This document shows positions 11,713 to 19,954 of a stretch of DNA of 23,374 nt, piece by piece. The DNA is from Pseudomonadota bacterium. GTDB taxonomy: Bacteria > Pseudomonadota > Alphaproteobacteria > Rhizobiales > Xanthobacteraceae. Position numbers and translations under genes: made by a program. The stretch lies in the NCBI GenBank assembly GCA_023388935.1, contig JAEWFG010000293.1, forward strand, positions 1 through 23,374, written 5' to 3'. The number at the start of each line of letters is the position of its first letter. The first letter of the stretch is position 1. The notes beneath the pieces were generated by a model that saw only the letters and a list, made by a program, of their open reading frames with translations, ran no database searches and was not told where the DNA came from.

Positions 11713-14712
11713 ATGTCCGAAAAGCCGCAAAAGTCCGACGCCAAAGACTATTCGAAAACCCTGTTCCTGCCGCAGACGGAATTCCCGATGCGCGCCGGCC
11801 TGCCGCAGCGTGAGCCCGAGATCCTCAAGCGCTGGTACGAGATCGGCCTCTACGAGAAGCTACGCGAGGCGGCCCGCGGCCGCGACAAGTTCGTGCTGCA
11901 TGACGGTCCGCCCTATGCCAACGGCAACATCCATATCGGGACGTCGCTGAACAAGATCCTGAAGGATCTCGTCACCAAGAGCCAGCAGATGCTTGGCTTC
12001 GATTCCAACTACGTGCCGGGCTGGGACTGCCACGGTCTGCCGATCGAGTGGAAGGTCGAGGAGGAGCACTATCGCAAGAAGGGCAAGCAGAAGCCGGACT
12101 TCCGCGACAGTGCCGCGATGATCGACTTCCGCCGGGAATGCCGTGCCTATGCGACGCACTGGCTCGGTGTGCAGCGCGAGGAGTTCAAGCGTCTCGGCGT
12201 GATCGGCGATTGGGACCATCCCTACGCCACCATGAGCTATCCGGCCGAAGCCCAGATCGCGCGCGAGCTGATGAAGTTCGCCGCCAACGGCACACTCTAC
12301 CGCGGCTCCAAGCCGGTGATGTGGAGCGTGGTCGAGAAGACCGCGCTCGCCGAAGCCGAGGTCGAGTACGAGGACTACACGAGTGACATGGTCTGGGTGA
12401 AATTCCCGGTCACCTCGCCCGCACATGGCGCGCTCGCCTCCGCAAGCGTCGTGATCTGGACCACCACGCCCTGGACGCTGCCGGGCAACCGCGCCATCTC
12501 GTTCTCGCCGAAGATCACCTACGGCCTCTACAAAGTGACGGACGCGCCCGCGGACAATTGGGCCAAGACCGGCGATCTCCTGATCCTCGCCGATGCGCTG
12601 GCCGCAGAGGTGTTCAAACAGGCGCGCGTGGCGGCCTATGAGAAAGTGCGCGACATTCCCGGCGACACGCTGGACGCCGTTGAATGCGCCCATCCGCTGC
12701 GTGGTTTCGGCGGCGGCTATGGGTTTACCGTGCCGCTCCTCGCCGGCGACCACGTCACCGACGACACCGGCACCGGCTTCGTGCACACGGCGCCGAGCCA
12801 CGGCCGCGAGGACTTCGACGTCTGGACGGCAAACACCCGAGAGCTCGACGGGCGCAGCATCCCGACCGCGATCCCCTACACTGTCGACGAGAACGGCGCC
12901 TTTACAGATCAGGCTCCGGGCTTTGCCGGCAAACGCGTCATCAACGACAAGGGCGAGAAGGGCGATGCCAACGAGGCCGTGATCAAGGCGCTCGTCGAAA
13001 AGGGCATGCTGCTCGCGCGCGGGCGGTTGAAGCATCAATATCCGCATTCCTGGCGCTCCAAGAAGCCGGTGATCTTCCGCAACACGCCGCAATGGTTCAT
13101 CGCGATGGACAAGGACATTGCGGCTGGCGGCAAGACCAGGTCCGGCGACACGCTGCGCGCCCGCGCGCTGCACGCGATCTCGGTGACGCAATGGGTGCCG
13201 CCGTCCGGCGAGAACCGCATCAACGGCATGATCGAGGCGCGGCCCGACTGGGTGATCTCGCGCCAGCGCGCCTGGGGCGTGCCGATCGCCGTGTTCGTGC
13301 GTGAGAAAGGCGACGGCTCCGCCGAGATCCTCCAGGACGAAGCCGTCAACACCCGCATCGGCGAAGCTTTCGAGAAGGAAGGCGCCGACGCCTGGTACGC
13401 GCAGGGCGCGCGCGAGCGCTTCCTCGGCCCGCGTGCCAATGAGGACTGGCAGAAGGTCGACGACATCCTCGACGTCTGGTTCGACTCCGGTTCGACGCAT
13501 GCCTTCGTGCTCGAAGACCCCGTGCATTTCCCCGGCCTCGCCGGCATCAAGCGCAAGGTCGATGGCGGCAAGGACACGGTGATGTACCTTGAAGGCTCGG
13601 ACCAGCATCGCGGCTGGTTCCACTCCTCGCTGCTGGAAAGCTGCGGCACGCGGGGTCGCGCACCCTACGACATCGTGCTGACCCACGGCTTCACCCAGGA
13701 CGAGCATGGCCGCAAGATGTCGAAGTCGCTCGGCAACACCATCGAGCCGCAGGCCGTCATAAAGGAATCCGGCGCCGACATCTTGAGGCTCTGGGTCGCC
13801 GCCTGCGACTACACCGACGACCAACGCATCGGCCCCGAGATCCTGAAGAACACGGTCGAGACCTACCGCAAGCTGCGCAATACCGTCCGCTGGATGCTCG
13901 GCACGCTGCATCACTACAAACCGGCCGATGCGGTCGCATCCGGCGACATGCCCGAGCTCGAGCGGCTGATGCTGCACGAACTCGCAGTGCGTGCCGCCGT
14001 GATCGGCAAGGCCTATCGGGAGTTCGACTTCAAGACCGTGGTCGCAACCCTGTCTGCCTTCCTGAACAGCGAGCTCTCCGCGTTCTATTTCGACATCCGC
14101 AAGGACACGCTTTATTGCGATCCACCGTCGTCGCTGACGCGCAAGGCGGCACTGACCACGATCGACCTGCTGTGCACCTCGATTCTGAAATGGCTGGCGC
14201 CGATCCTCAGCTTCACCGCGGAGGAGGCTTGGCGCATGTACAGGCCCGACGCCGAGCCCTCCGTGCATCTGACGCAGTTCCCGAGCGATCTCGAAAGCTT
14301 GCGCGACGACAAGCTCGCCGCGAAGTGGGAGGCGATCCGCAACGTCCGCCGCGTCGTCACCGGCGCGCTGGAGCTCGAGCGCGCCGCCAAGAACATCGGC
14401 TCGTCGCTGGAGGCCTCGCCGGTCATCTATGTCGCCGACCGCAGCATGCTGGCGACACTGTTCGACGTTGACCTCGCAGAAATCTGCATCACCTCGAATT
14501 ACGAGGTGCGCGAGGGCGAGGCGCCGGCGGCGGCATTCCGTCTCGATGCCGTACCTGGCGTCGCCGTGGTGGTCGAGAAGGCGGTCGGCATCAAATGCGC
14601 CCGCTCCTGGAAGATCTCGCCGACGGTCGGCGAGGATTCTGAATACCCCGACGTCACCCCGCGCGATGCCAAGGCACTGCGCGAATGGAAGGCGCTGGGG
14701 GTGGGAGTTTAG
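11713..14712 (+). CDS. ileS: Isoleucyl-tRNA synthetase
   Basis: This class I aminoacyl-tRNA synthetase (999 residues) charges tRNA-Ile with isoleucine. The ATP-site signatures are H74-I-G-T (in Y-A-N-G-N-I-H-I-G) and K668-M-S-K-S672 (followed by L-G-N-T). The editing (CP1) domain lies between them, with W-T-T-T-P-W-T-L-P-G-N and D-D-T-G-T-G-F-V-H-T-A-P. A helical anticodon-binding domain follows (from about residue 725). The C-terminal zinc ribbon found in many bacterial IleRS is degenerate: only C962 of the first C-x-x-C remains (the second position is Ser965) and no cysteine follows. The start has no clear Shine-Dalgarno sequence; the preceding leader contains a candidate Ile attenuator. 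lspA follows 56 bp on. Confidence 0.98.
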   Translation: MSEKPQKSDAKDYSKTLFLPQTEFPMRAGLPQREPEILKRWYEIGLYEKLREAARGRDKFVLHDGPPYANGNIHIGTSLNKILKDLVTKSQQMLGFDSNYVPGWDCHGLPIEWKVEEEHYRKKGKQKPDFRDSAAMIDFRRECRAYATHWLGVQREEFKRLGVIGDWDHPYATMSYPAEAQIARELMKFAANGTLYRGSKPVMWSVVEKTALAEAEVEYEDYTSDMVWVKFPVTSPAHGALASASVVIWTTTPWTLPGNRAISFSPKITYGLYKVTDAPADNWAKTGDLLILADALAAEVFKQARVAAYEKVRDIPGDTLDAVECAHPLRGFGGGYGFTVPLLAGDHVTDDTGTGFVHTAPSHGREDFDVWTANTRELDGRSIPTAIPYTVDENGAFTDQAPGFAGKRVINDKGEKGDANEAVIKALVEKGMLLARGRLKHQYPHSWRSKKPVIFRNTPQWFIAMDKDIAAGGKTRSGDTLRARALHAISVTQWVPPSGENRINGMIEARPDWVISRQRAWGVPIAVFVREKGDGSAEILQDEAVNTRIGEAFEKEGADAWYAQGARERFLGPRANEDWQKVDDILDVWFDSGSTHAFVLEDPVHFPGLAGIKRKVDGGKDTVMYLEGSDQHRGWFHSSLLESCGTRGRAPYDIVLTHGFTQDEHGRKMSKSLGNTIEPQAVIKESGADILRLWVAACDYTDDQRIGPEILKNTVETYRKLRNTVRWMLGTLHHYKPADAVASGDMPELERLMLHELAVRAAVIGKAYREFDFKTVVATLSAFLNSELSAFYFDIRKDTLYCDPPSSLTRKAALTTIDLLCTSILKWLAPILSFTAEEAWRMYRPDAEPSVHLTQFPSDLESLRDDKLAAKWEAIRNVRRVVTGALELERAAKNIGSSLEASPVIYVADRSMLATLFDVDLAEICITSNYEVREGEAPAAAFRLDAVPGVAVVVEKAVGIKCARSWKISPTVGEDSEYPDVTPRDAKALREWKALGVGV

Positions 14713-14768
14713 ATGCTCGTCGTCCCGGCGAAGGCGGAATTTGTTGTGGCCGCATCGGGCGATTCCTC

Positions 14769-15263
14769 ATGACTCCCGTCCGCGCCGGCATCCTCACCGC
14801 CATCGTCACGGTCATCCTCGACCAGGCCTCAAAACTCTGGCTGCTGAACGTGTTCGACCTCGCCCATCGCGGCGCGGTGAGGGTGACGCCATTCTTCGAC
14901 CTGGTGCTGGCCTGGAACATTGGCATCAGCTTCGGCTGGCTGCAAAACGACAGCCAGTCGGCGCAGATCGCGCTGATGGCGGTCAAGGCCATTGCGGTGG
15001 TCGCGCTGGCGATCTGGATGGCCCGCTCGCACACCCTGCTTGCGACGATCGCGCTGGGCCTGATCATCGGGGGCGCCATCGGCAATGGCATCGACCGCCT
15101 GGCCTACGGCGCGGTGGTCGATTTCGCCCTGTTTCATGTCGAGATCGGCGGAAATACCTATAATTGGTACGTGTTTAACCTCGCGGACGTGGCCATCGTT
15201 GCTGGGGTGGCGGCCCTGTTGTATGACTCCTTCCTGGGGGGACCCGCCGCAAAAGCGCCCTGA
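14769..15263 (+). CDS. lspA: Lipoprotein signal peptidase (signal peptidase II)
   Basis: This inner-membrane aspartic protease removes signal peptides from diacylglyceryl-modified prolipoproteins. From ATG 14769 the product has 164 residues, as expected, with four membrane helices. Conserved blocks are D-Q-A-S-K-L-W near residue 17, the W-N-I-G-I-S-F-G segment, G-N-G-I-D-R-L with a catalytic Asp, V-V-D-F and N-L-A-D-V-A-I-V-A-G with the second catalytic Asp. The frame is open upstream to 14685, but that part overlaps the end of ileS and lacks family similarity. The neighbouring ileS fits the common ribF-ileS-lspA order. A GGGT/ACCC stem with T5 follows the gene. Confidence 0.96.
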   Translation: MTPVRAGILTAIVTVILDQASKLWLLNVFDLAHRGAVRVTPFFDLVLAWNIGISFGWLQNDSQSAQIALMAVKAIAVVALAIWMARSHTLLATIALGLIIGGAIGNGIDRLAYGAVVDFALFHVEIGGNTYNWYVFNLADVAIVAGVAALLYDSFLGGPAAKAP

Positions 15264-15285
15264 TCCCGGCCGAATACGGACCGGA

Positions 15286-15303
15286 GGGTGGAACCCCGTT
15301 TTT
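15286..15303 (+). terminator. Possible intrinsic terminator after lspA
   Basis: GGGT (15286-15289) pairs with ACCC (15293-15296) across GGA, then CG and five T residues (15299-15303). The stem is short, but the T-run and position 23 bp after the lspA stop favour a terminator. Confidence 0.4.
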
Positions 15304-15359
15304 GCGAGGGTCGGCCGTGTGCGAGCGGCAATCTGCCACAATATGGAACGGGTACAGTG

Positions 15360-16082
15360 ATGCGCAGCTCCGAGACCAGCGGTTCGATGGTTCGAGACCC
15401 CCGGCAGGGGTTCTGGCGGGCGTTGAAATTGTCCGCCGTCGCGCTCGGCATCGGTCTCGTCATGTCGGCAGGCGCCGCCCGCGCCGGTGACGGCGACGAT
15501 GATGACGACATGACCTTCGAAGAGCGGCTCATCGACAACCTGATGTCCGGCATCGGCGCCAAGAGCATGGAGAAGCCCGGCATCGAGTACCGCGAGCGCT
15601 CGCCGCTCGTCGTGCCGCCGAAGCTCGACCTGCCGCCGCCCACAGACACCCAGGCCAAGGCTGCGCCGAACTGGCCGAAGGACCCCGACGAGAAGCGTCG
15701 CAAGGAAGCGATCGCCGCACGGAAGAAGGCGGTCAAGGCGACGGAGAGCTGGCAGGCCGCCCGGCCGCTGACGCCCGCCGAGATGAACGTCGGCAGGACC
15801 GCAGCACCCGAGCGCACGAGCAACGATCCCATTCAGCCGGGCACCAACGGCAACCCGTCCCTCAGCCCCGCCGAACTCGGTTACACAGGCGGCCTGTGGA
15901 ACATGATGAAGGGCGGCAACAGCTCCGAAGAAAAGAAATTCACGAGCGAGCCTCCGCGCCAGTCGCTGGTCGAACCGCCGCCGGGATATCAGACACCGTC
16001 GCCGAACTACGCCTATGGCGCCGGGCCGGACAAGTCGCGGCGGACCTATTTCGACATCATGTCGGGCAAGGATAAGGAATAG
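15360..16082 (+). CDS. Exported hypothetical protein
   Basis: I do not recognise a family for this 240-residue protein. An N-terminal signal peptide is likely: basic R-D-P-R-Q-G-F-W-R, then hydrophobic L-K-L-S-A-V-A-L-G-I-G-L-V-M-S and an A-A-R-A cleavage site near residue 42. The mature part opens with an Asp run (G-D-G-D-D-D-D-D) and the amphipathic M-T-F-E-E-R-L-I-D-N-L-M. It then becomes Pro-, Lys- and Asn-rich and probably disordered, ending F-D-I-M-S-G-K-D-K-E. There is no cysteine at the cleavage site, so it is not a lipoprotein despite following lspA. ATG 15360 was chosen; ATG 15387 would also keep the signal peptide. It sits between lspA and two M16 peptidase genes, suggesting an envelope role. 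Confidence 0.8.
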   Translation: MRSSETSGSMVRDPRQGFWRALKLSAVALGIGLVMSAGAARAGDGDDDDDMTFEERLIDNLMSGIGAKSMEKPGIEYRERSPLVVPPKLDLPPPTDTQAKAAPNWPKDPDEKRRKEAIAARKKAVKATESWQAARPLTPAEMNVGRTAAPERTSNDPIQPGTNGNPSLSPAELGYTGGLWNMMKGGNSSEEKKFTSEPPRQSLVEPPPGYQTPSPNYAYGAGPDKSRRTYFDIMSGKDKE

Positions 16083-16278
16083 TAGCGTTCCTGTCGCGCC
16101 GCGACATCCTGGCAGATGCGGCCGGCGGCTCATGCACGCCGGACGCGGCCTATAAATTGCTGATCATTAACTTGCGTACGCGTTGAGTTCTCTGCTTCGT
16201 GACGCGAAGCCTCAGCCGCACGGTATACCATCCCGTGCTTCCGAGCCGGACATCCGTGCTCGGCCTTTCATAAGGATC

Positions 16279-17673
16279 ATGATGTCCTCTTACCGATCGG
16301 CTGCCTGCCTCCTTGCTGCGCTGCTTTCGACGAGTGTCCTCTCGGCCGGCACCGCTCTCGCCCAGACCACGGTGACATCGGCCCCGCCGGCCAGCTTCAC
16401 GCTCGGCAACGGCCTTCAGGTCGTGGTGATTCCGGACCACCGCACCCCCGTGGTCACGGAGATGATTTGGTACAAGGTTGGCTCGGCCGACGAGACGCCG
16501 GGCAAATCCGGGCTCGCGCACTTCCTCGAACACCTGATGTTCAAGGGCACCGAGAAGCATCCGGTCGGCGAGTTCTCCCAGACCGTGCTTCGCGTCGGCG
16601 GCAACGAGAACGCCTCGACCTCGGTCGACTACACCAACTACTACCAGCGCGTGCCGCGCGAGCAGTTGCCGACCATGATGGAGTTCGAGGCCGACCGCAT
16701 GACCGGCCTGATCCTCAAGGACGAGAACGTGCTGCCCGAGCGCGACGTCGTGCTCGAAGAGTACAACATGCGCGTCGCCAACAATCCGGACGCCCGGCTG
16801 AACGAGCAGATCATGGCCGCGCTCTATCTCAACCATCCCTACGGCCGGCCGGTGATCGGCTGGCACCAGGAGATCGAGAAGCTCGATCGCGAGGATGCGC
16901 TCGCCTTCTACCGTCGCTTCTACGCGCCGAACAACGCGATCCTGGTGATCGCCGGCGACGTCGAAGCCGCCGACGTCCGTCCGCTGGTCGAGCGCAATTT
17001 CGGCTCCATTCCGGCGCAGCCCGCGATCCCGGCGCGGCGCGTCCGCCCGCAGGAGCCGGACCCTGCCGCCCCGCGCACTGTCACGCTGTCCGACCCGCGC
17101 GTCGAGCAGCCCGGCCTGCGCCGCTATTATCTCGTGCCCTCGGCGACGACGGCCGCAGCTGGCGAAAGCGCGGCCCTCGACGTGCTCGCGCAACTGATGG
17201 GCAGTGGCAACAATTCCTATCTCTACCGCGCCCTCGTCGTCGACAAGCCGCTCGCGGTGTCCGCCAGCGCCAGCTATTCGAGCATCTCGCTCGATCCGAC
17301 CCAGTTCGCGATCTCCGCCGCGCCCAAATCCGGCGTCAGCTTTACCGAGGTCGACCAGGTGATCGACGGCGTGATCGCCGACATCGCGCAGAACCCGATC
17401 CGCGCCGAAGATCTCGAGCGGGTCAAGACCCAGCTCATCGCGGAGGCGATTTATGCCCAGGACAACCAGGCAGTGCTTGCACGCTGGTATGGCGGTGCGC
17501 TGACCACGGGCCTCTCGATCGAGGACATAAGAAGCTGGCCCGACCGCATTCGCGCGGTCACGGCCGACCAGGTTCGCGCCGCCGCGCAGAAATGGCTCGA
17601 GAAGAAGCGCTCGGTGACGGGCTATCTGATCAAGGACACTGCTACCACCAAGCGCGAGGAGAAGCGTTCGTGA
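16279..17673 (+). CDS. M16 family zinc peptidase, catalytic (HxxEH) subunit
   Basis: This is a periplasmic pitrilysin/processing-peptidase-like metalloprotease (464 residues). The signal peptide covers about residues 1-29 (hydrophobic core, then A-L-A-Q). The inverted zinc motif is H81-F-L-E84-H85, and the third ligand E161 (in V-L-E-E-Y-N-M) lies 76 residues on, as expected. A Y-T-N-Y-Y-Q segment and a second M16C-type domain follow. The substrate-binding Arg/Tyr pair usual in the second domain is not obvious here; it is present in the partner encoded next. ATG 16279 follows AAGGA; an upstream ATG at 16183 is in frame but would bury the signal peptide. The stop overlaps the next start (GTGA), indicating tight coupling and probably a heterodimer. 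Confidence 0.92.
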   Translation: MMSSYRSAACLLAALLSTSVLSAGTALAQTTVTSAPPASFTLGNGLQVVVIPDHRTPVVTEMIWYKVGSADETPGKSGLAHFLEHLMFKGTEKHPVGEFSQTVLRVGGNENASTSVDYTNYYQRVPREQLPTMMEFEADRMTGLILKDENVLPERDVVLEEYNMRVANNPDARLNEQIMAALYLNHPYGRPVIGWHQEIEKLDREDALAFYRRFYAPNNAILVIAGDVEAADVRPLVERNFGSIPAQPAIPARRVRPQEPDPAAPRTVTLSDPRVEQPGLRRYYLVPSATTAAAGESAALDVLAQLMGSGNNSYLYRALVVDKPLAVSASASYSSISLDPTQFAISAAPKSGVSFTEVDQVIDGVIADIAQNPIRAEDLERVKTQLIAEAIYAQDNQAVLARWYGGALTTGLSIEDIRSWPDRIRAVTADQVRAAAQKWLEKKRSVTGYLIKDTATTKREEKRS

Positions 17674-19043
17674 CCTATCCCTTCCTTCGCGCGCGTCACT
17701 TCGCGCTGTCTGTCGTCACTGGCGCTGCGCTCGCGCTCGCTACGGTTTCGCCGTCGCAGGCGGCAGCAAAAATCCAGCACCTGGTATCGCCGGGCGGCAT
17801 CGAAGCCTGGTTCGTCCAGGACGCAACGGTGCCGCTGATCGCCATGGAATATTCCTTCGCCGGCGGCTCGGCCCAGGATCCCAAGGACAAGTCCGGCGTC
17901 GCCAATCTGGTCGGCGACCTCCTCGACGAGGGCTCCGGCGATCTCGACTCCAAGACGTTCCATGAACGGCTCGACCGCCGCGCCATCGAGCTCTCCTTCA
18001 GCGCCACCCGCGATACTTTCCGCGGCAGCCTGCGCATGCTGCGCGACAACAAGGACGAGGCGTTCGATCTGTTGCGGATGGCTCTGACCTCGCCGCATTT
18101 CGACACCGTCGATGTCGAACGTATCCGCTCGCAGGTCATCTCGGGCCTGCGCCGGGAGACCACCAGCCCGACCTCGCTGGCGAGCCGCAAATTCCTTGAG
18201 GTCGCCTTCGGCGATCATCCCTACGGCCGGCAGGCCAACGGCACGCTGGACAGCGTACCGACCATCACGGTCGCCGACATGAAGGATTATGTCGGCCGCG
18301 TGCTCGCCAAGGACACGTTGAAGGTCGCGGTCGTCGGCGATGTCGATCCGGCCACGCTCGGCAAGCTGCTCGACCACACCTTCGGCGCCCTGCCCGCCAA
18401 GGCCAAGCTCGTGCCGGTCCCCGACGTCGAGGCTGCAAAGCCGCCGCAGCGCGCCTTCGTGCCGCTCGACGTGCCGCAAACCGTGATCACCTTCGGCGGC
18501 CCCGGCGTGAAGCGCAACGATCCGAACTTCATGGCGGCCTATGTCGTCAACCACATCCTCGGCGGCGGCGGATTGTCCTCGCGGCTCTACCGCGAGGTTC
18601 GCGAGAAGCGCGGACTCGCCTATTCGGTCTTTGAATCGCTGCTCTGGATGGAGCATTCGGCGCTCTTCATCGGCAACACCGGCACCCGCGCCGACCGCGC
18701 CGGCGACACCATCGATGCCATCGAGAAGGAAGTACGCCGCATCGCCGAGGAGGGACCGACGCAGAAGGAGCTCGACGAGGCCAAGTCGTACCTCAAGGGC
18801 TCGCAGATGCTGGCGCTCGACACCTCATCGAAACTCGCGCAGGCGCTGCTGCAATATCAGCAGGACAAGCTGCCGATCGACTATATCGAGAAGCGGAACG
18901 CCATCGTCGATGCGGTGACGCTGGACGACGCCAAGGCGGCCGCCAAGCGGCTCTGGGGCCAGGGCCTCCTGACCGTCGTCGTCGGCCGCGCCCCGCAGGC
19001 CGCAGCGCAACCGGCGGCAGCACCAGTGACCAAGTCGAACTGA
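17670..19043 (+). CDS. M16 family peptidase-like protein, non-catalytic subunit
   Basis: This is the second half of an M16 pair (457 residues), starting at GTG 17670, which overlaps the upstream stop. A signal peptide is evident: Y-P-F-L-R-A-R-H-F-A, then a hydrophobic run to S-Q-A-A-A near residue 31. At the position of the zinc motif the sequence reads G-V-A-N-L-V-G-D-L-L-D-E-G, with no HxxEH, so this chain cannot bind the catalytic zinc. Its C-terminal half has the conserved S-S-R308-L-Y-R-E-V-R and R-G-L-A-Y318-S block that positions substrate in M16 enzymes. This split of zinc site and Arg/Tyr site between two chains mirrors mitochondrial processing peptidase beta/alpha and bacterial M16B heterodimers. 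Protein substrate unknown. Confidence 0.92.
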   Translation: MTYPFLRARHFALSVVTGAALALATVSPSQAAAKIQHLVSPGGIEAWFVQDATVPLIAMEYSFAGGSAQDPKDKSGVANLVGDLLDEGSGDLDSKTFHERLDRRAIELSFSATRDTFRGSLRMLRDNKDEAFDLLRMALTSPHFDTVDVERIRSQVISGLRRETTSPTSLASRKFLEVAFGDHPYGRQANGTLDSVPTITVADMKDYVGRVLAKDTLKVAVVGDVDPATLGKLLDHTFGALPAKAKLVPVPDVEAAKPPQRAFVPLDVPQTVITFGGPGVKRNDPNFMAAYVVNHILGGGGLSSRLYREVREKRGLAYSVFESLLWMEHSALFIGNTGTRADRAGDTIDAIEKEVRRIAEEGPTQKELDEAKSYLKGSQMLALDTSSKLAQALLQYQQDKLPIDYIEKRNAIVDAVTLDDAKAAAKRLWGQGLLTVVVGRAPQAAAQPAAAPVTKSN

Positions 19044-19061
19044 CTTCCCTTACGTTTCCTG

Positions 19062-19088
19062 AAATGGCCGGGTTCGTCCCGGCCATTT
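19062..19088. repeat. Intergenic palindromic repeat (second copy type)
   Basis: The perfect 11-bp arms AAATGGCCGGG (19062-19072) and CCCGGCCATTT (19078-19088) surround TTCGT, 18 bp after the M16 gene stop. The geometry is identical to the element at 9854-9880. It may double as a terminator. An in-frame ATG inside it (19064) makes an open frame run into arfB, but that is probably not a real start. Confidence 0.7.
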
Positions 19089-19159
19089 GCGTTTCCAGGT
19101 GCACCATTGCCGAACGTAAACGTCCGCGATATGTCCGGACCATCACGAATGGTGCCATC

Positions 19160-19576
19160 ATGCTGCGGATATCCCGCGATCTCGTCATCGACGAGGACGA
19201 CATCGAGATCGGCTTTGTCCGGGCGTCCGGCCCGGGCGGGCAGAACGTCAACAAGGTCGCCACCTCGGCACAATTGCGCTTCGATACGACCAAGCTGACC
19301 TTGCCGGAGGATGCGGCGTTGCGCCTTGCCCGTCTCGCCGGGCAGCGCATGACCAAGGACGGCGTCATCGTGATCCAGGCGCAGCGCTTCCGCACCCAGG
19401 AGCGCAACCGACAGGACGCCATCGACCGCCTCACGGAGATGCTGCGCGAGGCGATGATACGGCCGACGCCGCGGCGCGCGACGCGGCCGACTTTCGCCTC
19501 CAAGCAGCGCCGGCTCGACGGCAAGAAACGCCGCAGTGACGTCAAGGCCGGACGCGGGGGACGCTTCGACGATTAG
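19160..19576 (+). CDS. arfB: Alternative ribosome-rescue peptidyl-tRNA hydrolase ArfB
   Basis: ArfB (YaeJ) releases peptides from ribosomes stalled without a stop codon. The product has 138 residues. The catalytic G26-G27-Q28 motif sits in R-A-S-G-P-G-G-Q-N-V-N-K, at the same distance from the start as in E. coli ArfB. The C-terminal tail (about residue 115 on) is strongly basic (K-Q-R-R, K-K-R-R, K-A-G-R-G-G-R); in the family this tail enters the empty mRNA channel. I chose ATG 19160 (M-L-R-I-S-R-D-L); the longer frame from 19064 starts inside a palindromic repeat and adds 32 residues without family similarity. It is preceded by the M16 pair and followed by a hairpin shared with the convergent small gene. 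Confidence 0.93.
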   Translation: MLRISRDLVIDEDDIEIGFVRASGPGGQNVNKVATSAQLRFDTTKLTLPEDAALRLARLAGQRMTKDGVIVIQAQRFRTQERNRQDAIDRLTEMLREAMIRPTPRRATRPTFASKQRRLDGKKRRSDVKAGRGGRFDD

Positions 19577-19595
19577 CGAAACGGACCCAACCAAA

Positions 19596-19626
19596 ATAAC
19601 TCCGGCCGCAGTGCGACCGGAGTTAT
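19596..19626. terminator. Bidirectional terminator between arfB and the convergent small gene
   Basis: ATAACTCCGG (19596-19605) and CCGGAGTTAT (19617-19626) form a perfect 10-bp stem around an 11-base loop that can itself pair CGCA with TGCG. On the minus strand it is followed by TTTT, so it is a good intrinsic terminator for the minus-strand gene ending at 19646. It lies 19 bp after the arfB stop. Confidence 0.7.
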
Positions 19627-19645
19627 GCCGTCGCACGCGGCGAGA

Positions 19646-19954
19646 CTAGTAACGCTTGCCGGCGGCTGCGCCGCCCGTCGCGGAATCGTCGACGGTTCCC
19701 TTATGCGCGGCGCTGCCCGTGGTGCCGGCCGTGCCCCTCGTGCCTTTGGTCGACTTCATGCCCGTCTTCTCGCCCGCAGCTCCCGGCTGCGCGCTGAGCT
19801 CCTCATCTCCGCTGCCCAACGTGCCGCCTTGCATGGGTTTGCTTTGCACAGCGCCGCGCGTCTTGGCATCGGTTGGCGCACCTTGCGCAAGAACGGGCGT
19901 CGCAATGAGAGCCGAGAGAGCGCATGCGATCATCGAGGTCTTCACCAACTTCAT
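19646..19954 (-). CDS. Small exported low-complexity protein
   Basis: This is a 102-residue protein of no family I recognise. The start is fixed by GGAG six to ten bases upstream and by a signal peptide directly after it: M-K-L-V-K-T, hydrophobic S-M-I-A-C-A-L-S-A-L-I-A, then T-P-V-L-A-Q with cleavage near residue 23. The mature part is rich in Gly, Ala, Thr, Ser and Lys with no hydrophobic core (for example G-T-R-G-T-A-G-T-T-G-S-A-A) and ends A-A-G-K-R-Y; it is probably disordered in the periplasm. Longer frames starting as far up as 20170 lack support. Its terminator is at 19596-19626. Similar small secreted proteins are frequent in Bradyrhizobium, but their roles are unknown to me. The 285-bp divergent gap to the cytochrome gene shows no site I can support. 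Confidence 0.7.
   Translation of the reverse strand: MKLVKTSMIACALSALIATPVLAQGAPTDAKTRGAVQSKPMQGGTLGSGDEELSAQPGAAGEKTGMKSTKGTRGTAGTTGSAAHKGTVDDSATGGAAAGKRY

Noticed and set aside
11860..14268. 802-codon open frame on the minus strand opposite ileS
   Set aside because: IleRS is clearly encoded on the plus strand here; long antisense frames are expected in GC-rich genes because stop codons are rare in the complementary phase, and the translation shows no recognisable domain.
16467..17669. Upstream extension of the second M16 frame
   Set aside because: It is an Arg-rich out-of-frame reading of the first M16 gene; a signal peptide begins right at GTG 17670.
19064..19159. Longer ArfB start inside the palindromic repeat
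   Set aside because: The added residues have no family similarity and the GGQ distance from ATG 19160 matches known ArfB.
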